Source: Nymphaea colorata
Taxonomy: Eukaryota; Streptophyta; Magnoliopsida; Nymphaeales; Nymphaeaceae
Length of the DNA: 64,000 nt
Assembly: GCF_008831285.2 (NCBI RefSeq)
Contig: NC_045138.2
Location: 32,769,934 to 32,833,933, forward strand
Direction of reading: 5' to 3'
Shown piece by piece: positions 11,032-32,892 of this stretch (position 1 is the first letter of the stretch; every line of letters begins with the position of its first letter). A program made the translations under genes and the position numbers. Below the pieces are notes generated by a model that was not told the origin of the DNA, made no database searches, and worked only from the letters and a program-made list of their open reading frames with translations.

Positions 11032-14000
11032 CTAAGAATCTTTAAGTTGGTGAAAGTTATACATTGATTTAGCCATCATCTAATGTGTAGATTAAAGTAA
11101 CAATTTTTTGTATTCAACCTGATAGGATGCCCTTTTCTTCCGAATAATTTAATAAAAAACACGTTCCTTCTTTCGTCCGTTAATAAAGATGGTACACTGG
11201 CTGGAACTTCCAAAACAAATTGAGTAATAAATAAACAACTTTGATTGAGTGTGGCGCTTTTTGTACAATGCAACAGCTTTTTTTGCAGTTGTCTGTCTGT
11301 TTTGTACGCATTTGCCTTTCCCACATCTTCCAATTATGACCGTGATGATGCGCAATGTGCTTTCCTCGGTGGCAGAGGCCACAGCCCTTTCCATAATTCA
11401 TCTATTAATAAAAAACAACAAATTCATTTTAAAATACCGTTCAATCAGCTAAGTACCGAATATTGAGTTGGCGGCTCGGTGGTAAGTAAGACCTGTCAAC
11501 AAAAATTTTCAATATATTTTTCATTGATTTTATTTATATTTCGAGCAAACTAAGCAATATATATATATAATATAATACATAAATTGAAATCAGTTTGCAA
11601 TCGATGTTATCGGATGGTGAGATATTTAAATCATGCTGTTAGAAAAGTATCATATCATAAACTCGTCACCATAAATAAACTACAGTTACACCATAAACTG
11701 TTCTAATGCTCTTGCTATAGTTTTTAAATATCGTGTCATCTAGCAATAGTAGCCAACTGACTTCAACATATATCTCCCTCGTGGCTACAATATAAACTTT
11801 TGCTAATGCTTTTGTGACCATTTTTAAATGTTATGTCATCCAGCAATATATGGTAGCCAATTAAAATTCTCTCTCTCTCTCTTTATATATATATATCTGT
11901 ACATTTAAACAAAAAATATCATAATTTGAAATTGTAGGGAGGCCGTGGGATGACGCTCTTGGAGATGAGGATAAATAAATCTGACCCACAAACAGTAGAA
12001 TAAATTTGTTTTCGGTCCATGATCGGTGGGGACGGGGTTGTTTGAAATGGACCCCACGCAGGCTGCTGGTTGGTGGTGGTCCCCTCCGGCCACCATGCAT
12101 TCCGGTGATATCAACTGGGCCCCGCCACCGCAAATGCTCCACAACTCATACCGGCCAACCCACTCGAGCCCGTCTTCACCAAAACCGAATCGATCCGTTG
12201 GCAGCAGTTCTGGGTCGACTGTCGAGTCGTTTGGGTAAATTTTATTTTCTTCCTCTCGCCTGTAAAAGTAAAACAAAATTTCGTCCCAATATTTTACGGA
12301 CTACGGTCTTTAGTTGCTTGGATTTAGTGAAAACTTAAAAAGATTTAAGTGTCACCTTGTTATTTTACTAAAGTCTTATTTTATTTTGGCAAAATCCAAG
12401 TCAAAATTCTTGTTGGTGTGTTTCATGAATGTTATGAAGTTCCGCTTGATTCTTTTCTCTTAAAGCGAAGAAAAGAAGAACCATCTCTGCAATTGCACGC
12501 AAGAATAATAAGATATTGTGGTTTCCTCATGCTTACTGTTAAGTCTGGCATGGAAAATACCTATTGGAGTTCAACATTATTAACAAATAAAAGCCGGTTA
12601 GATTACTCGCATGCCCACCCAACCTGCAACATTCAGGACAAGGGTGTGTTTGTTAAACCAGGGATCTCAAATTCTTGATGATTTGAGATATCTGGGGATA
12701 TTAAATTCATGGATTTGAGGTCATACCTTCCTCGTCGAGCCTCAAATCAGAAGTTTTTAGTGGAGAAATGTGGATTTAAGATCCACGTTTTTCACTCATG
12801 TGCAGATTTTCCACTGTTTGTTTAAATAGTGGGCCCCATAGAACGAGGATTTGATATCAGAAGGGAACTCGGATCCACGGGCAAACAAATGCTCCCAATG
12901 TTACATGAGCAAAATGTGGATCAAGTTTGATAGATAAGTGGTAAACTCTGGCTGTTTTAATTAGAATATTTTTCTAAAGAAAAATCTTCATGAAGGGCCC
13001 GAATCACCTAACATTGGTTGACCGACGAGAGGTCAATACAAAAAGAAGATAAAATAAAATGGTCATACTGTTCTCTATAGGTCAAGAACTTCCATCGTCG
13101 CGCCGCCTTAGTAATTTATTGAAGAAAATGGTGACATCGTTCTTCCCCTGATTAAAAAAAAAAAAATTGCCATTCGAAACAGTACAATGTTTAAACTTAT
13201 TTAAATGAATTTGACTAAAAAAAATTGCTATTCAAAACAGTACAGTAATTATCAAAGAAAGGTCTCAATTTATTTAAATTTGAACTCCTATTGATTATAG
13301 TGAGTTATATACTTGTATCATTGAGAACTTCCATATCTGCAGTGCATCTCTCTTTTACGTAATGTATATAAAGAATCTGCCGAACCATAACTTGGCCATG
13401 TGAGGAAGAAAGTTTGGTCACCTAAATCAGATTGGTCCTTATCAGTTAAACTTAACCCAACGAAAACTCTGACCTCTTGAACATCCCTTCAACTCGCAGT
13501 ATATTCGTCAGGGTGTGACTGAGAAGGTTTTATACAATTTCTATGTTTCACATTTTAGGAACCCTCCAAAGATTGATGACCACTTAGTTTTAAAACATTT
13601 ATTAGGGTGTATCTGATAGTCTTGTATTTCAGATCAGAGGCTGTTTTGAAGTCTCTTTTATGTGGTGGGACCTCAAATCCTTAGATATGAGATCTCCAGA
13701 ATCCATTGATCTCAAATCGCCTACAATCCATGTGCATGAGAAGTAAACTAAATTTTACATTCGTATGCTTTTCTTAGTGAGTGCTTTGTTCCCTCGCGTG
13801 TCGGCCAAAGATTAAAGGCTTGATATTCATATGATAGTCATCAAAAGTGCGTTGAACTTCAGTATTCACCAAATCGGTGCATACCAAACCGATACGCCGG
13901 AGGAAATGGGAGGGGGAAAAACCAGGGAAGGGAGGGCGATAAAGTCAAAAATTGAAGTGGTTTTATTCCCCAAGCGGGTTCATTTCGCTCAGAGGAGAGA

Positions 14001-14127
14001 GAGAGAGAGAGCGAGCGTCGTCCTTCATTTGGCTCTCTCTCTCTCGATCAGAGCCCCTGCCCTTCTTCTCCCTTCTTCTCTCGCGATCAGATCCCGTCTG
14101 GGCAGCTCGGGCAGAACGGGCAGCAGC
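10130..14127. other. Spacer between the PPR relic and AGD5
   Basis: About 4 kb, mostly AT-rich. It includes a (GA)n microsatellite at about 10993-11029, a CT and AT run near 11870-11895, and one GC-richer patch described separately at 12047. The last 150 bases before 14128 are rich in GA and CT runs, typical of a plant promoter or 5' UTR. The AGD5 frame is open upstream as far as 13831, but I take the ATG at 14128 because the family starts there. Confidence 0.45.
12047..12238 (+). other. Unrecognised short coding-like stretch
   Basis: An ATG-initiated 63-codon frame within a GC-richer patch. It is rich in Pro, Ser and Trp (MDPTQAAGWWW at the start, STVESFG at the end) and would stop at the TAA of a possible donor (TTTGG then GTAAAT). 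It could be an orphan first exon of a transcription-factor-like gene or a captured fragment. I do not recognise a family and found no continuing exon downstream. The opposite strand is also open, which weakens the case. Confidence 0.2.
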
Positions 14128-22125
<7,998 letters not shown>

Positions 22126-22278
22126 GAGAACAAATTTTAGGGTGGCAGTGTAGGGATTACAATTTCAGTAATGGTGGTTGCAATGCTATTTTCTCCCATT
22201 CTTGCTCTGCTGAGTCCTGGCATTTGGGCAGTTCAGTTTTTTGATGCCTTGAAATGCGTCAGTGGATGTGCTTGGAAT

Positions 22279-22284
22279 AATAAA
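22279..22284 (+). terminator. Polyadenylation signal AATAAA of AGD5
   Basis: A canonical AATAAA about 155 bases after the AGD5 stop codon, a normal distance for a plant 3' UTR. Confidence 0.5.
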
Positions 22285-23214
22285 AGGAGTTGGCTGTGAT
22301 TTGCATACTTATATGGAATGCCGTTGTGTTAGGGGTCAGAATCAGGTGATCGTCTAAACAAAAGGGTTGGCTGTATAATATTAGAGCCCATAAACGGAGG
22401 ACATTGGTTTGTAAAATTTGCTCTTTTATAGTTGACGAACCATTTATTCATGGTATGGTCTTGCATGCGTCACTCAACTGCAGCTTTTGGTTATTTTTCG
22501 AATCAAAATAGAAAATTATGATTTTTTTTTTCTAGTTTTCCTTTTTGTCGCTGGGAATCAATGAAATTTGCTTAACGAGCCATTCTGAATGGGGAATACA
22601 AATGCTATATCTTTGTTTTCGTTTTGTCATTTTCTTACAATACTTAATTCAGATAATTCCATTCTTTGTTTTGCATCGTTTTTTTCATGCTTTTTTGGTA
22701 GAAGGATTGGGTCGGCTGAGCTTGCCACTTGTTGAGTTATATCCGTGTTAGATTGCATTGGGTCCTTCTGGTTGAATACTTTTTTTCTCCAATATCAACC
22801 TGCTAGGTCTCCTCTCTGTAGCAGCTTTCAAACAACTGGTTAACCCCTTCACATTTTCACCTTTCAACTGGGTGATTCGATGAAAGGTTGGGATTGCCCC
22901 TTCTTCCCTGTTCAGGGATATTTTGGGATTTATGTAAATTTATAGTTATACTTTTCAATTCAAGAATAACATCTGTTACCTTTTTGCCGTCCAAAAGAGT
23001 AACTGACTATAAGAATTTAAAATTTAGATTCTTTTCTCCCGAGCAGCTTTACTGCCCGATTATGCGCCCCCCCTGGGGCTTTCACCTTTTACCAATTACC
23101 ATCGGCCTTTGCTTAAAGTTGGCCCTTCCACATCCCTTGTAGGTGTTACCTAACCTTTTGAAGATTTTTCACTGATGGTACCTGGTCTTCATGGGCCAAA
23201 ATACAGAAACTCGT

Positions 23215-23470
23215 GGATTCACTAAGTTGGCTCTTTGCAAGATCTGGTCATTAATGCCGGCTTATCTTGGCAAGTTGGGGGTAAAGTGAAGGCGCATGGA
23301 GGCGCGATAACCTATGCCCCACCGCGTTTAATCTGACCGAAGGCACGCAAATCAAGGAGAGGGCGACTATATGAATGGTGCTCGCCGTTGAAAGGAAACA
23401 GAAAGACCCAAACGAGTTATCACCCTGTCAAGTGGGCGGTCAGGTTCCGAAGCCCTTGTAAAAAGCCAAG
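23215..23470. other. Stretch of unusual composition, possibly organelle-derived
   Basis: About 250 bases that are more GC-balanced than the AT-rich surroundings, without homopolymers, and with words such as ccaccgcgtttaatctgacc and agagggcgac. The texture resembles plant mitochondrial intergenic DNA, so a nuclear copy of organelle DNA is possible. I could not match it to a specific mitochondrial locus. Confidence 0.2.
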
Positions 23471-25095
23471 TAAACCGAGACGTTTCTTCCTATCGCAAGT
23501 TCCAGTCGTGACATGAGGACCCTCTCTTCTCTTTCCATAAAAGTTGCTCCGGTGTTAACCAATAATCCTGCGTAATGAAGTGTATCAGTGTATCTGCTGA
23601 TACGTATCGCATTCTCTCCCTTGCATTCACAATACAAGGCCGATATAGGTTTTTATCTTAAGATAAATGAAAGTATTTTACCTTATCATTTAAATTAAAA
23701 AATACAAAAAGGCGATACAAGCTGATACATGACGGTACGCAATGTCGGGTACGCCATATCGTTGAGCATATCAATACGACAAACGTACCGGATTTCACAA
23801 CATTGCATCATATCTCTAGAATAAGGACAATTGACTAGACCTTCGTACGGCATCACTTTTTTCTTTTTTTCAAAAATAACAACTAGCTACTAAATTAGAT
23901 TTAGTGATGAATTCAAATGATTTTGTTGCTGCTTGCATCGCCCTTCTATAGCAAGAGATGAATGCCTTCGATGGATTTCCAATGCTCGAACAATCATTCA
24001 ACTCGATGAATTTCACAAGTCACTTCTCCTAGTTGAATAAACAACCTTACAGATCTCTTTACAGAAGCAGAGTGCCCAAATCCAACCCGTTAACAATTAT
24101 GCATTTGACTCACAAGTCGCCCCTCCTCGGTGAGCAAAAACCATGTCTAATTAACATGTCTGCATTCCATTGGCAGCTAGACTCCTTTCGGAGGCCGAAG
24201 TGTCTGAATTCCATTGGCGGCCATAACGCCGTATACTCATTTAAGTCATCTCTACTTAGGTGATCAATGAAACCTCATAAAAGTCCTTTTCGAAAAGGCT
24301 GACGTGGCCGATCCCCATTTGCGGAGACTGCATGACGTGGATTTCGCATATCTTAGCTACCAAGTTTAGATGATCTAACCACAGATGCACTTAAAGGCAG
24401 TGGATCTGGTGGTCCTGTTATTCAAAAGAAAGGAAAGCAGGCGGAGAATACAAGCTTTTTGTTCAACTAAGTAAAAGGGTGCATGAGAATCTCAAGGCCA
24501 GCTGGTGCAGTTTTGAGGCTTTACATGGTGGAAGAGAAACTCCCATAATTCTAAAAGGGAGAAAAAAGTGCTTCTGCTCTCACCTTTAACGTGTACCGCA
24601 GAAGGATTCTACTTCAAACACCACCACAAGCCCAAAAGGAGAAAGAATCAACCTATGGCCTAACTCTATTATAAAAGATTGGGCGTGGTTAACTGACTTT
24701 ATAGAGTTATGTACAGTTCATTTTGTTTTTAATAACGAGGAGGCTTGCCTTTGAGTGTCATGAACGATATCCTCTTTCATTATCGAGATTATAAAAGGAA
24801 AACGAGCAATTGTATAAGAACACACTTTGTTTTTTTATAGTTCTGAAACAATACACTCTTCCGCATTCTTCCTACATCCACAACTGCCCTTGACCTCTGC
24901 TCTTTCGTTGGAGTAGGAGGATTAATTCTTTACACAAGCAAGAGATGGAGCCCCTTTCTTTCCCTTATCTTTATGGTCCAGAGCTGCGTAGTGCCAACTG
25001 ACCTGAGATCTTCACGTACTCTGAAGACACTTTCTTTTATGGTACAAAAACATAACTTTTTGTGAGTCAAATCCAAAATGCATCACATATATGTT

Positions 25096-25200
25096 TCAGG
25101 TAAGCCTGGACACCAGGTCGGACTGGTACCTGGTACCCAGTTCGACTCGAGCCAGGCCCAGGATAAAGGGCACCGGCCAGCCTGATAAAAGGATCTGGTA
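25096..25200. mobile_element. Fragment related to the hAT-like family
   Basis: Starts ggtaagcctggacaccagg, close to the taagcctgggca end of the element at 6121, and continues with ggtacc- and ggcccagg-like words. No partner end or target duplication was found, so it is a degraded or one-ended copy. Confidence 0.4.
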
Positions 25201-28119
25201 ACAGCACCTGCTCCCTCCCCCCGTCCTTTGGAGAAGAGGATCTGGTAACAGCATCTTCTTCCTCTTCTAATATATCACATGACATGCAGCTATCCATAAT
25301 ATACACTTAAATGGAGCCCGCTTACATATTATTCCGCTGATTGGTAGAGCTCGTTATTGCTTTTTTGCCAGAAAATTTGTTTTATTTACATAGTGATACT
25401 TAAATTCATTTCTACTGTTTATACATATAAGAGAAACCCTTAGCCAAAAATTTTTAGCTTCATCACCGACTCCACCGCTGGAGAAAGAAACCGAGTATAC
25501 CCGGTCAAATTACAGTAACCTCTCGTCCTCTCTAACTGTACAACGTGTTGAAGATTTCAACCTAATTCTCATGTCATGTTTCACGTTTTACCCCGAATGT
25601 TGTCGCGACCAGCGGTGGTGGTTGAGGTGAAACAGTTCCCTTAATGAATGACACCACCCTTTGAAATCAAACAAAGGCGAAATCTCAGAAGTTGTGTAAG
25701 GAGACTATATTGTTCAAATCTGTTTGAATCGGCTTAGTTAGGTCAGCGACGAATACGATGCAGTAAGTGCATTTGATTCAGGTTAATAATATTATTTTTA
25801 GTTTTAGCCGTTGTGCACCTTATTGCTATTTAATCTTTTCTTCTAATGAATTGCTTGCTTGCGAAACCTTGTCTCACTCAATTTTCATAGTATTTCATTT
25901 TTTTTTTTTTAAAAAAAAGTTCAACAATCTTATAAGTTTGAGTACTTGAAAAGAAATCAAGCACTTCGATTCAACTTGCTTCAGAGGTACTAATTTTGCG
26001 AATCATTGCAACAACCGGCCGGGGTTTGGAACGACTTCCCGATGATCCGTTGTCTTTGTTGTGGTGTGAAATGATGCATGAAGTAGCATGTCAATGGATA
26101 GAAAAAAACATTATTTTGCATATATAACAACGTTATGACCCGTGAATCTAAGAACTTAAACAACTTTTCATGTGTGGTAGTTGTAGATCGATCAAGACAG
26201 GTAAGTATGGGCTTGCTTAGGTAATTGCCCATGCAAATCCACATAAATTGCTTATTTATATGTTCATCTTTCATAGACATTTACTTATTTACGTATTGGT
26301 TGCTCTTTAAAAATTGTAATTTGAAGTATTAGCGCCTCTCCGGGCAGAGCCATGCCGCAAAATTTTTACATACCAAAACTTTTTAAAAAATTCTATTCTT
26401 TAGAAAAATTATTGGTGGCCTCAGTGAAAATCTTAAAAAATTTCATTTAGTATCTAGCTGGATTGCTTTTGCCCCATTAAACAAAATCCTGTCTTGGCTC
26501 CAGGTGCTTGCCTCTCAACCAGAAATTTCTACCTTCATTGCTGCACACAAGTTCTTGTGGTTGCATGCGGTTTTTCATTAGTTTGGTACGCCCTGGGAGA
26601 GTGCCATGTGTAGAAGAGGAGAGATCGAAGTTTGACAGCTCTCTTCCTGGGTTAGGTGGACGGTCATGACACCGCCGGCGCCGGCCTCCATGAAACTAAA
26701 AAATGAGGAAAATTAAAGCTTTCCTCTTGTAGCTGAACTGATGGCAGCTGCATCGCCGGCTTTTTCTTCACTCTTAGGCGTCTTGGTAGTTACTACTTCC
26801 CTGCCATTCTTTGGCTTTCCTTGACGCGTGCTTTCCTTTTCCTATTGCCTGATGCTAATTGCTACCAACCAGTTAAAAGAGGCCAGGAGAACGTAAGTTT
26901 GACAAAGTTAAAAACCTAATTTTAAAACTATTTTATGACATTTAGGGATCTTTATGCATTTGATTTTGAATCATATTTTTTTCGAAAATATTGAATATAA
27001 AAAAATTAATATCCAATCAAGTAATTTAGATCAGATTCAAATTTAGCTAATGGCACGTGGCCGGCGTCGAAGTGGCCACGACACGGAGTGGAGCGAAAAC
27101 AACTGGCAATAATTTGAAGGCCACAGAATGAACGACGGTGGGAATGTCGTTTCAGGATCTCTAATTGCACGACACTGGAATTGCACCATGTATCTACCCA
27201 GGTTTCGAAGTAAGTCACAACCTTAAGAGCATGGGCAAAGGCAAGAGGGCCGATAGGATCCATGACCCTCTACGGATTTTTTTTTTAAAAAAAGTCAAAC
27301 TTTACTTATAAATTTTAAAAATCTTAGTTTAATTTATATGAAAATTTTGAAAAATTACGTTTCGCTAAAACTGTATATAATTTGGCCATGTGATAAAAAT
27401 CGCTCCACCCTGTTTGGGGGTATAAAATTCATATAAGTAAAGCATTAAAAAGAAAACTAAAAATATTCTTCCAGGGGCATCTTGGCACGTAGGTTGATTT
27501 AAGACATTCAAACTCCTGTAAGTTGCAATTACTTGGATATCTTAGATACATATGATACTCAGTCACAAATTTCAGAAACAAGAGACGCATCGTCATCCTA
27601 GACTGTTATACATCCAAGATATATTCCATTCTGAAAGATGTTTGACTGCGAACGAATTTAATTTCTGAAATCATATATCAACCTGCAAATCCATTGCCTG
27701 ACTCGTTAGTTTGCTCTCGAGACAGGCCGCATGGTCCACTTCTTAGAACACGCCACCGTCCTCCTTTGTCCAAGCTTCTGATGTGTCCACCAACTTTTTC
27801 ATCTGATGGTCATGGTGGGCTTCCCCATTGATCGTCAAAGGCAAAAGAAAGCTTGTTTGCTTATTGTTGGCTCTTTCTTATCACAACCGTCTGCCTTGTT
27901 GAAGCCAAACACCTCCAAATTCAGGCCAACAAGACAGGCCTGGCTCAAGATCTTACACGTTGAAGGAGTCGACCGTGGACGGTTTACGTACGGGTCAGAT
28001 ACGACCATGACCGTGACAGCCTCTCGAACCAAAGACAAGTTGTTATTCTTTATTATCAACTTAGGAGCACCGACTTAATGCCGTGTGCAGAGAGTCCCTT
28101 TAACCTTTTAAATTTGATT

Positions 28120-28250
28120 AAAGCAGAAATATTATTTTTCAAATTTTTTTATATAGAACAAGTGAAATTTTTTAAAACTTACATATAAAATTTTTTAATT
28201 TTTTTTTTGAGGTAGGGGCAAGGCCCTACCTTGGCTCCGTTCTTGTATTC
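28120..28250. mobile_element. MITE remnant, related to 32171-32509
   Basis: An AT-rich segment ending gaggtaggggcaaggccc and ttggctccgttc. It shares about 120 bases of recognisable similarity with 32228-32345, including the order gaaatat..ttttcaaa, ataaaacaagtgaa-like, tttaaaa.ttacat and aatttttt. It is a partial copy of the cagtggcggagcc type. Confidence 0.45.
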
Positions 28251-29404
28251 AAAAAATTAATGCTCAAAGTTGGTTCCATTGAGCTGCTACTGTCTTGACC
28301 AAGCACACCTTGCTTGATGCTTCTTCAATATTATCATAACTGAAGTTTAACACCATGGTGTAAATGAAAGTAATTTATGGATTAGTCATGTTCAAATATT
28401 AGGATTGATCCAAAAACCCATCCGTTCATATCTTGTCTTTTTAATTCAAATAAGATCCAAGATTGGTGATATTGATTCAAAGGTGGGCCAATAACAACTT
28501 GTCATGGTTCTGTATAACTATAGACAAACGATATGTAGAAGGATCTACATCATCTAAATATTGAATGAGAGGAGGCAACGAGGCTGTGTTTCCCTTATTC
28601 ATTTGTCACGTTCAATCTCATAATAGATTAATATTCCACATTGGATTCTTATTGCATCTAGAAAGGAGAAGGTCCATGTCAAACATTGTTGGTAGAGAGC
28701 AGTAGGAACAATTTGACCTTCATTTTCCACAGGGTTCAATGAGATCTTGACACATTTTCTTTAATAATTTTCAGGATACATCTCCATATCAGTGCAAGAA
28801 ATTGAGTCACCACTAGAAAGTTCATCTAGCATTTTCCTAATGGGCTAATTGGATTTTGGCACAGGAGATAATGCTTCCATTTTTCTCATTTAATATGATT
28901 TCAAGAAATAAATGCAATAACAGTGGTTCGTGTTCTTCTATAACTGGTAAACAATGATATGATAATTGAGAACCTGACAAATCATTCTAGAAGCAAATTG
29001 ATGAAAGCTTCTTGTACATAGAAGCAAATTGATAGAAGATCGTTCAATGGGTGTCGTACGTTTAGTGACACAAAATTTTTTCGCGTTACTGAATGGTAAA
29101 TTTCTTTCTTGAACCTCAATGCCATTGCCTGATGAATATCAGATCTACACAATCACGGATCTTAGAGATCCACATAGAAAACACGCAAAAATTAAGCCAT
29201 CAATTAATAATTTAGATCTCGAATCCAATATTCTGAGTTTTAGTATTTTTTTGAGGTTTGAATTCGGTTTGGGTCTGATGCCTGATCCAGCCTCTATCAG
29301 GTGCTAAATAGTAATTACGCGGAATATATAGAGGTGGTTCTCTGGTTAAGGACGTCAAATTTTCAATATGGCAACTTAATGTCGCGTTAAAAACGATAAT
29401 TTAT

Positions 29405-29495
29405 CGCTACAAGAACATTAATTTTTCCCGGCGGCTGTAACCGTCGATAAAAGGCATGCCAGAGCCGTCGGGAAAAGAATTGCCGTGTCACGTCA
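29405..29495. mobile_element. CACTA-like terminal remnant
   Basis: Contains cgctacaagaac followed by cccggcggctgtaaccgtcg, then gagccgtcgggaaaag as an inverted partner. This resembles plant CACTA ends (cactacaagaa plus an inverted cggcggct/agccgtcg pair). It is short, with no transposase. Confidence 0.35.
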
Positions 29496-30448
29496 AAGCT
29501 AATAATCAAGACAAATGGTTGGAATTGCTTCTTTTAATTTATTAACTAAAAAGTGTTTGAATCCTTGAACTACTGTTCCTTTAGAAATAAAGTAAAAGAA
29601 AGAATGGGTTAAGGTTTGGATAGCACGCTATTTAACTATTTTGATTACTCCGAACTTTGGTTCTCTTGCTTTCTATGGTTGCGTATGAGTAACATCTAGG
29701 TACACCCTAGGACTCGAATCTATGGACCAAGAACTCCACTGAAAGAAAAAATATATATATCCGGGTCCACCAGATGGATTATTGAAGCATGGTCCTGGTC
29801 CAAGCATATTTAATTGGATCCAGATCCAAATTTCCTTGGTTCAAATCCAATCTCCTGGAACTTGGAATCCACTCTGGTTGCTCTCCAACATAGTGCTTGA
29901 AGTCTGAATCAAACACAATTGATGTGTGATTGATGGAATAAGCCGTTCAACATAATCATGAAATTATGCTGTCTTATGAACCAACTACTGAGTCTTCAAA
30001 GCAAATGTCCCCCTCACAGTCCCACTGCTGCTGCATTCTTGTGCATTAATGAATTTATGTCAGCATCTTCCATTAATACTTAAGACTGCTTGGTTACTAA
30101 GCAAATATTAGTCTATCTATCTTACAAGAGATTGGACAACGACAGCCTATAGTTTCATAAATATTTTGGTCTCGAATAATTGTGCTTTTCATGAAACGAC
30201 ACGGTTCAAGTATATTCTTAGCAAATGGACCCAATTACTGCATTTAAGGTGTTGGACTTGCCTAAACTTGTTATTCAAAGAGTTCATAAATATTTCCGTG
30301 GACAGATTTAGTAAGCCTTTCTTTTCCTTCTCCAACAGCTATTGGTTGGAATAAATCAAACAACTCTTTCTATCTTTCACATATAAATGTCGCTTTTGAG
30401 CATCTAATAAGTAGAAAATTAGATGAAAGTAGTTTCTGAGTAGTAGGT

Positions 30449-30482
30449 TATATATATATATATATATATATACATATATATA
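30449..30482. repeat. (TA)n microsatellite
   Basis: A run of TA dinucleotides, one of several in the window; others are near 2417, 6778, 32855, 54606, 56085 and 57256. Confidence 0.9.
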
Positions 30483-32170
30483 TTCCATTTAATGCCATTC
30501 TACTTATGCTTTACATGAGTCCACGTTGGTTTGTTCAGAGGCTAATGCAATCGGCATATTGACTGGAAAGTGAAAAAGCTGTTAGAAAGTGAAAAAAAAC
30601 GCATGGCAGTTGAACCTGTAGAATGCCGTTCATTGCATGCAAAAACGACTCCCAACCCAAGTAAAATAAAATACAGCAGAAGTGAAGGTCCGAAACTAGA
30701 CCCGAACTGATGATTTAGATCCGAACCAGTTAGTAGACGTAAAATCAAAGTGGAATTGGATTGAGGCAGGTTGAAGCTAGTGAAGACCTTGACCCGGGTC
30801 CGACCCACTTGCATCGCTGGTTCAATGGGAGTCAAAGGCCTTAGCTATGGACTTGTAGTTAGAGACGCTGTTTACGTAGAAAGTTAAGTTAAGTTAAATA
30901 TAGACAATAACTTTATTTGGCTCTTCATCAGCGTACTTAAAGGTGTTGAAATAGTACAATAGAAGGGTGGATCTCACTGTTGTCTCTTATTATATACATG
31001 TTTAACATGTAACCTCGAATCTTGGATAGAAAACAAGTCAAATATCAGGAGGGTTCTTGCCATATGATCGGATGAAATTATTTTAATATATAATTGAAAA
31101 AAGTCAATTATATACAGTTAACCTTCTTAGTAGAGCTCCTTACACGCGTTTAAGTTGGGTTAAGATCTGGTTGGGGATCTCGTGAAAGCTTATGCAAATG
31201 TGTTACATTGCCGGTTCTTATACCACAATAACCTCTCCTAGAAACTTCCGTTCCAACCAACCTGAAAAGAGGCGCAAAATTACGACAATCAATCACTTTA
31301 CAACCTCATTTACAAGTTCCTTAAGATTACTCACAACTTTTACTTTAGACACCCGACTAAACTTTTTGAGTATTACAATCTACTCCCTTGAAGCACACAC
31401 ATATGCAGGTGTAAGACCCTAAGTCCGAGCGTTGAACTGACTTAGATATCAAATGTCACAACCCTTTTAACTAAAATGGCTGATATAAATGATTATTGAC
31501 ATTTGCGTGATTAAAATTAATGCTTTAATCAACCTAAAGACTTTGAGATTTAAAGGATTACCTTCCAGACACAGTCTCTGACAGAAGCTTTGCTGGATCC
31601 CAAAATTCCAGATCTTCGCCGGATGCTACTCCACTAAACCATGGAAATCAAACGGGCTGTCTACTGAAGAAAATGATGTACGCCTGAACTGTCCTGATTT
31701 TTTTGCTCAATATTAATAAATAGTAATACCTTCATAGTTTTATGTGCAGTTTAATATTCTGAAAATCATATTTACTGATTATCTTTTTCGATATTTTTCA
31801 TAGATAATGTTACCAATCTATCAAAAGATCTTCTGTCGCCAAGACGACTACCGTATGCTCATTTTGGTCTTTGGTTTGCAGCTTTTCTTGTGAGGTCCAG
31901 ATCACATTTGGAGTTTGGATTGAGAAACCCAAGTCTGTTTCCTTCTAGACAATTTATCTGCCAAGCTGAATGTGAACCGCTCACTGTATTGCTGTAACAT
32001 GTGCATAAGGTCGTTAACTTTTAAAGTTTTTTGGGTCCATAAAAGCTAGATTGGGCCTTGACCCGTTTACTTTTTTGGATTGGAACAGAACATCTCCTAG
32101 ACATTAATCTAGCATCCTGCTTGAATTTGGATATGGATCCATAATTGACATGATTACAAGAAAACACCCA

Positions 32171-32509
32171 GAGCTAGAAATTTTTCATGGGGGAAGTTGA
32201 ATTAAAGTTTCTAAATTTTGACTAATGCCGAAATATCATTTTTCAAAATTTTTATATAAAACAAGTGAATTTTTTTAAAATTTACATGTAATTTTTTATT
32301 TTTTTTAAGGTGAAGCCAGGGGCCATGCAAACTCTAGCTCTGCCCTTGAAAACAACAGTGAGTTTCCACCAAATAAAAGGAGAGAAGAAAAAACATGCAA
32401 CAGTTTTGAAAAAAAAAGTTAATATTTACCATATAAATTTCACCAAAATTCTCACTTGGCCCTCGTGAAAATTTAAATTTTTAGAAAAAAAATCATAACT
32501 CCGCCACTG
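32171..32509. mobile_element. MITE of the CAGTGGCGGAGCC type
   Basis: Bounded by gagctagaaatt on the left and ctccgccactg on the right. The interior is AT-rich and includes segments alike to 28120-28250. A second internal agctctgccc word suggests nested or composite copies. There is no coding capacity. Confidence 0.45.
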
Positions 32510-32851
32510 CATGCACATGGGCAGGCATGCCTCTAGCTCATCAATGGTACTGTACTGAAACTTGTTTGTAGAACCTCAATCATCTCTGCCTATAAAAGTC
32601 CAGATGAGTACTGTATGATATGTTTATTGCATTGGAATCCAGGTTTGGATCTCGTTGGAATTCATTAAATGATCCAAAGAAAATTGCACATTCAACCACA
32701 TATACAAATGTAAGGTGTACTAAGGATATAAGAAGCAATATATAAACCATACACGACTATGAAAGTGTAGAAAAAGCAATAATGCACGAAGAATATATTA
32801 AGAAAAATAAGGACACAACAAACAATGAGTAATGAGAGAACTCCATGTAGA

Positions 32852-32892
<41 letters not shown>

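Noticed and set aside
11905-12276. 123-codon minus-strand frame
   Set aside because: It has no recognisable motif and overlaps the more protein-like plus-strand frame; neither is convincing.
13831-14127. Upstream in-frame extension of AGD5
   Set aside because: The family begins at the ATG at 14128; the extension is GA/CT low-complexity and looks like a 5' UTR.
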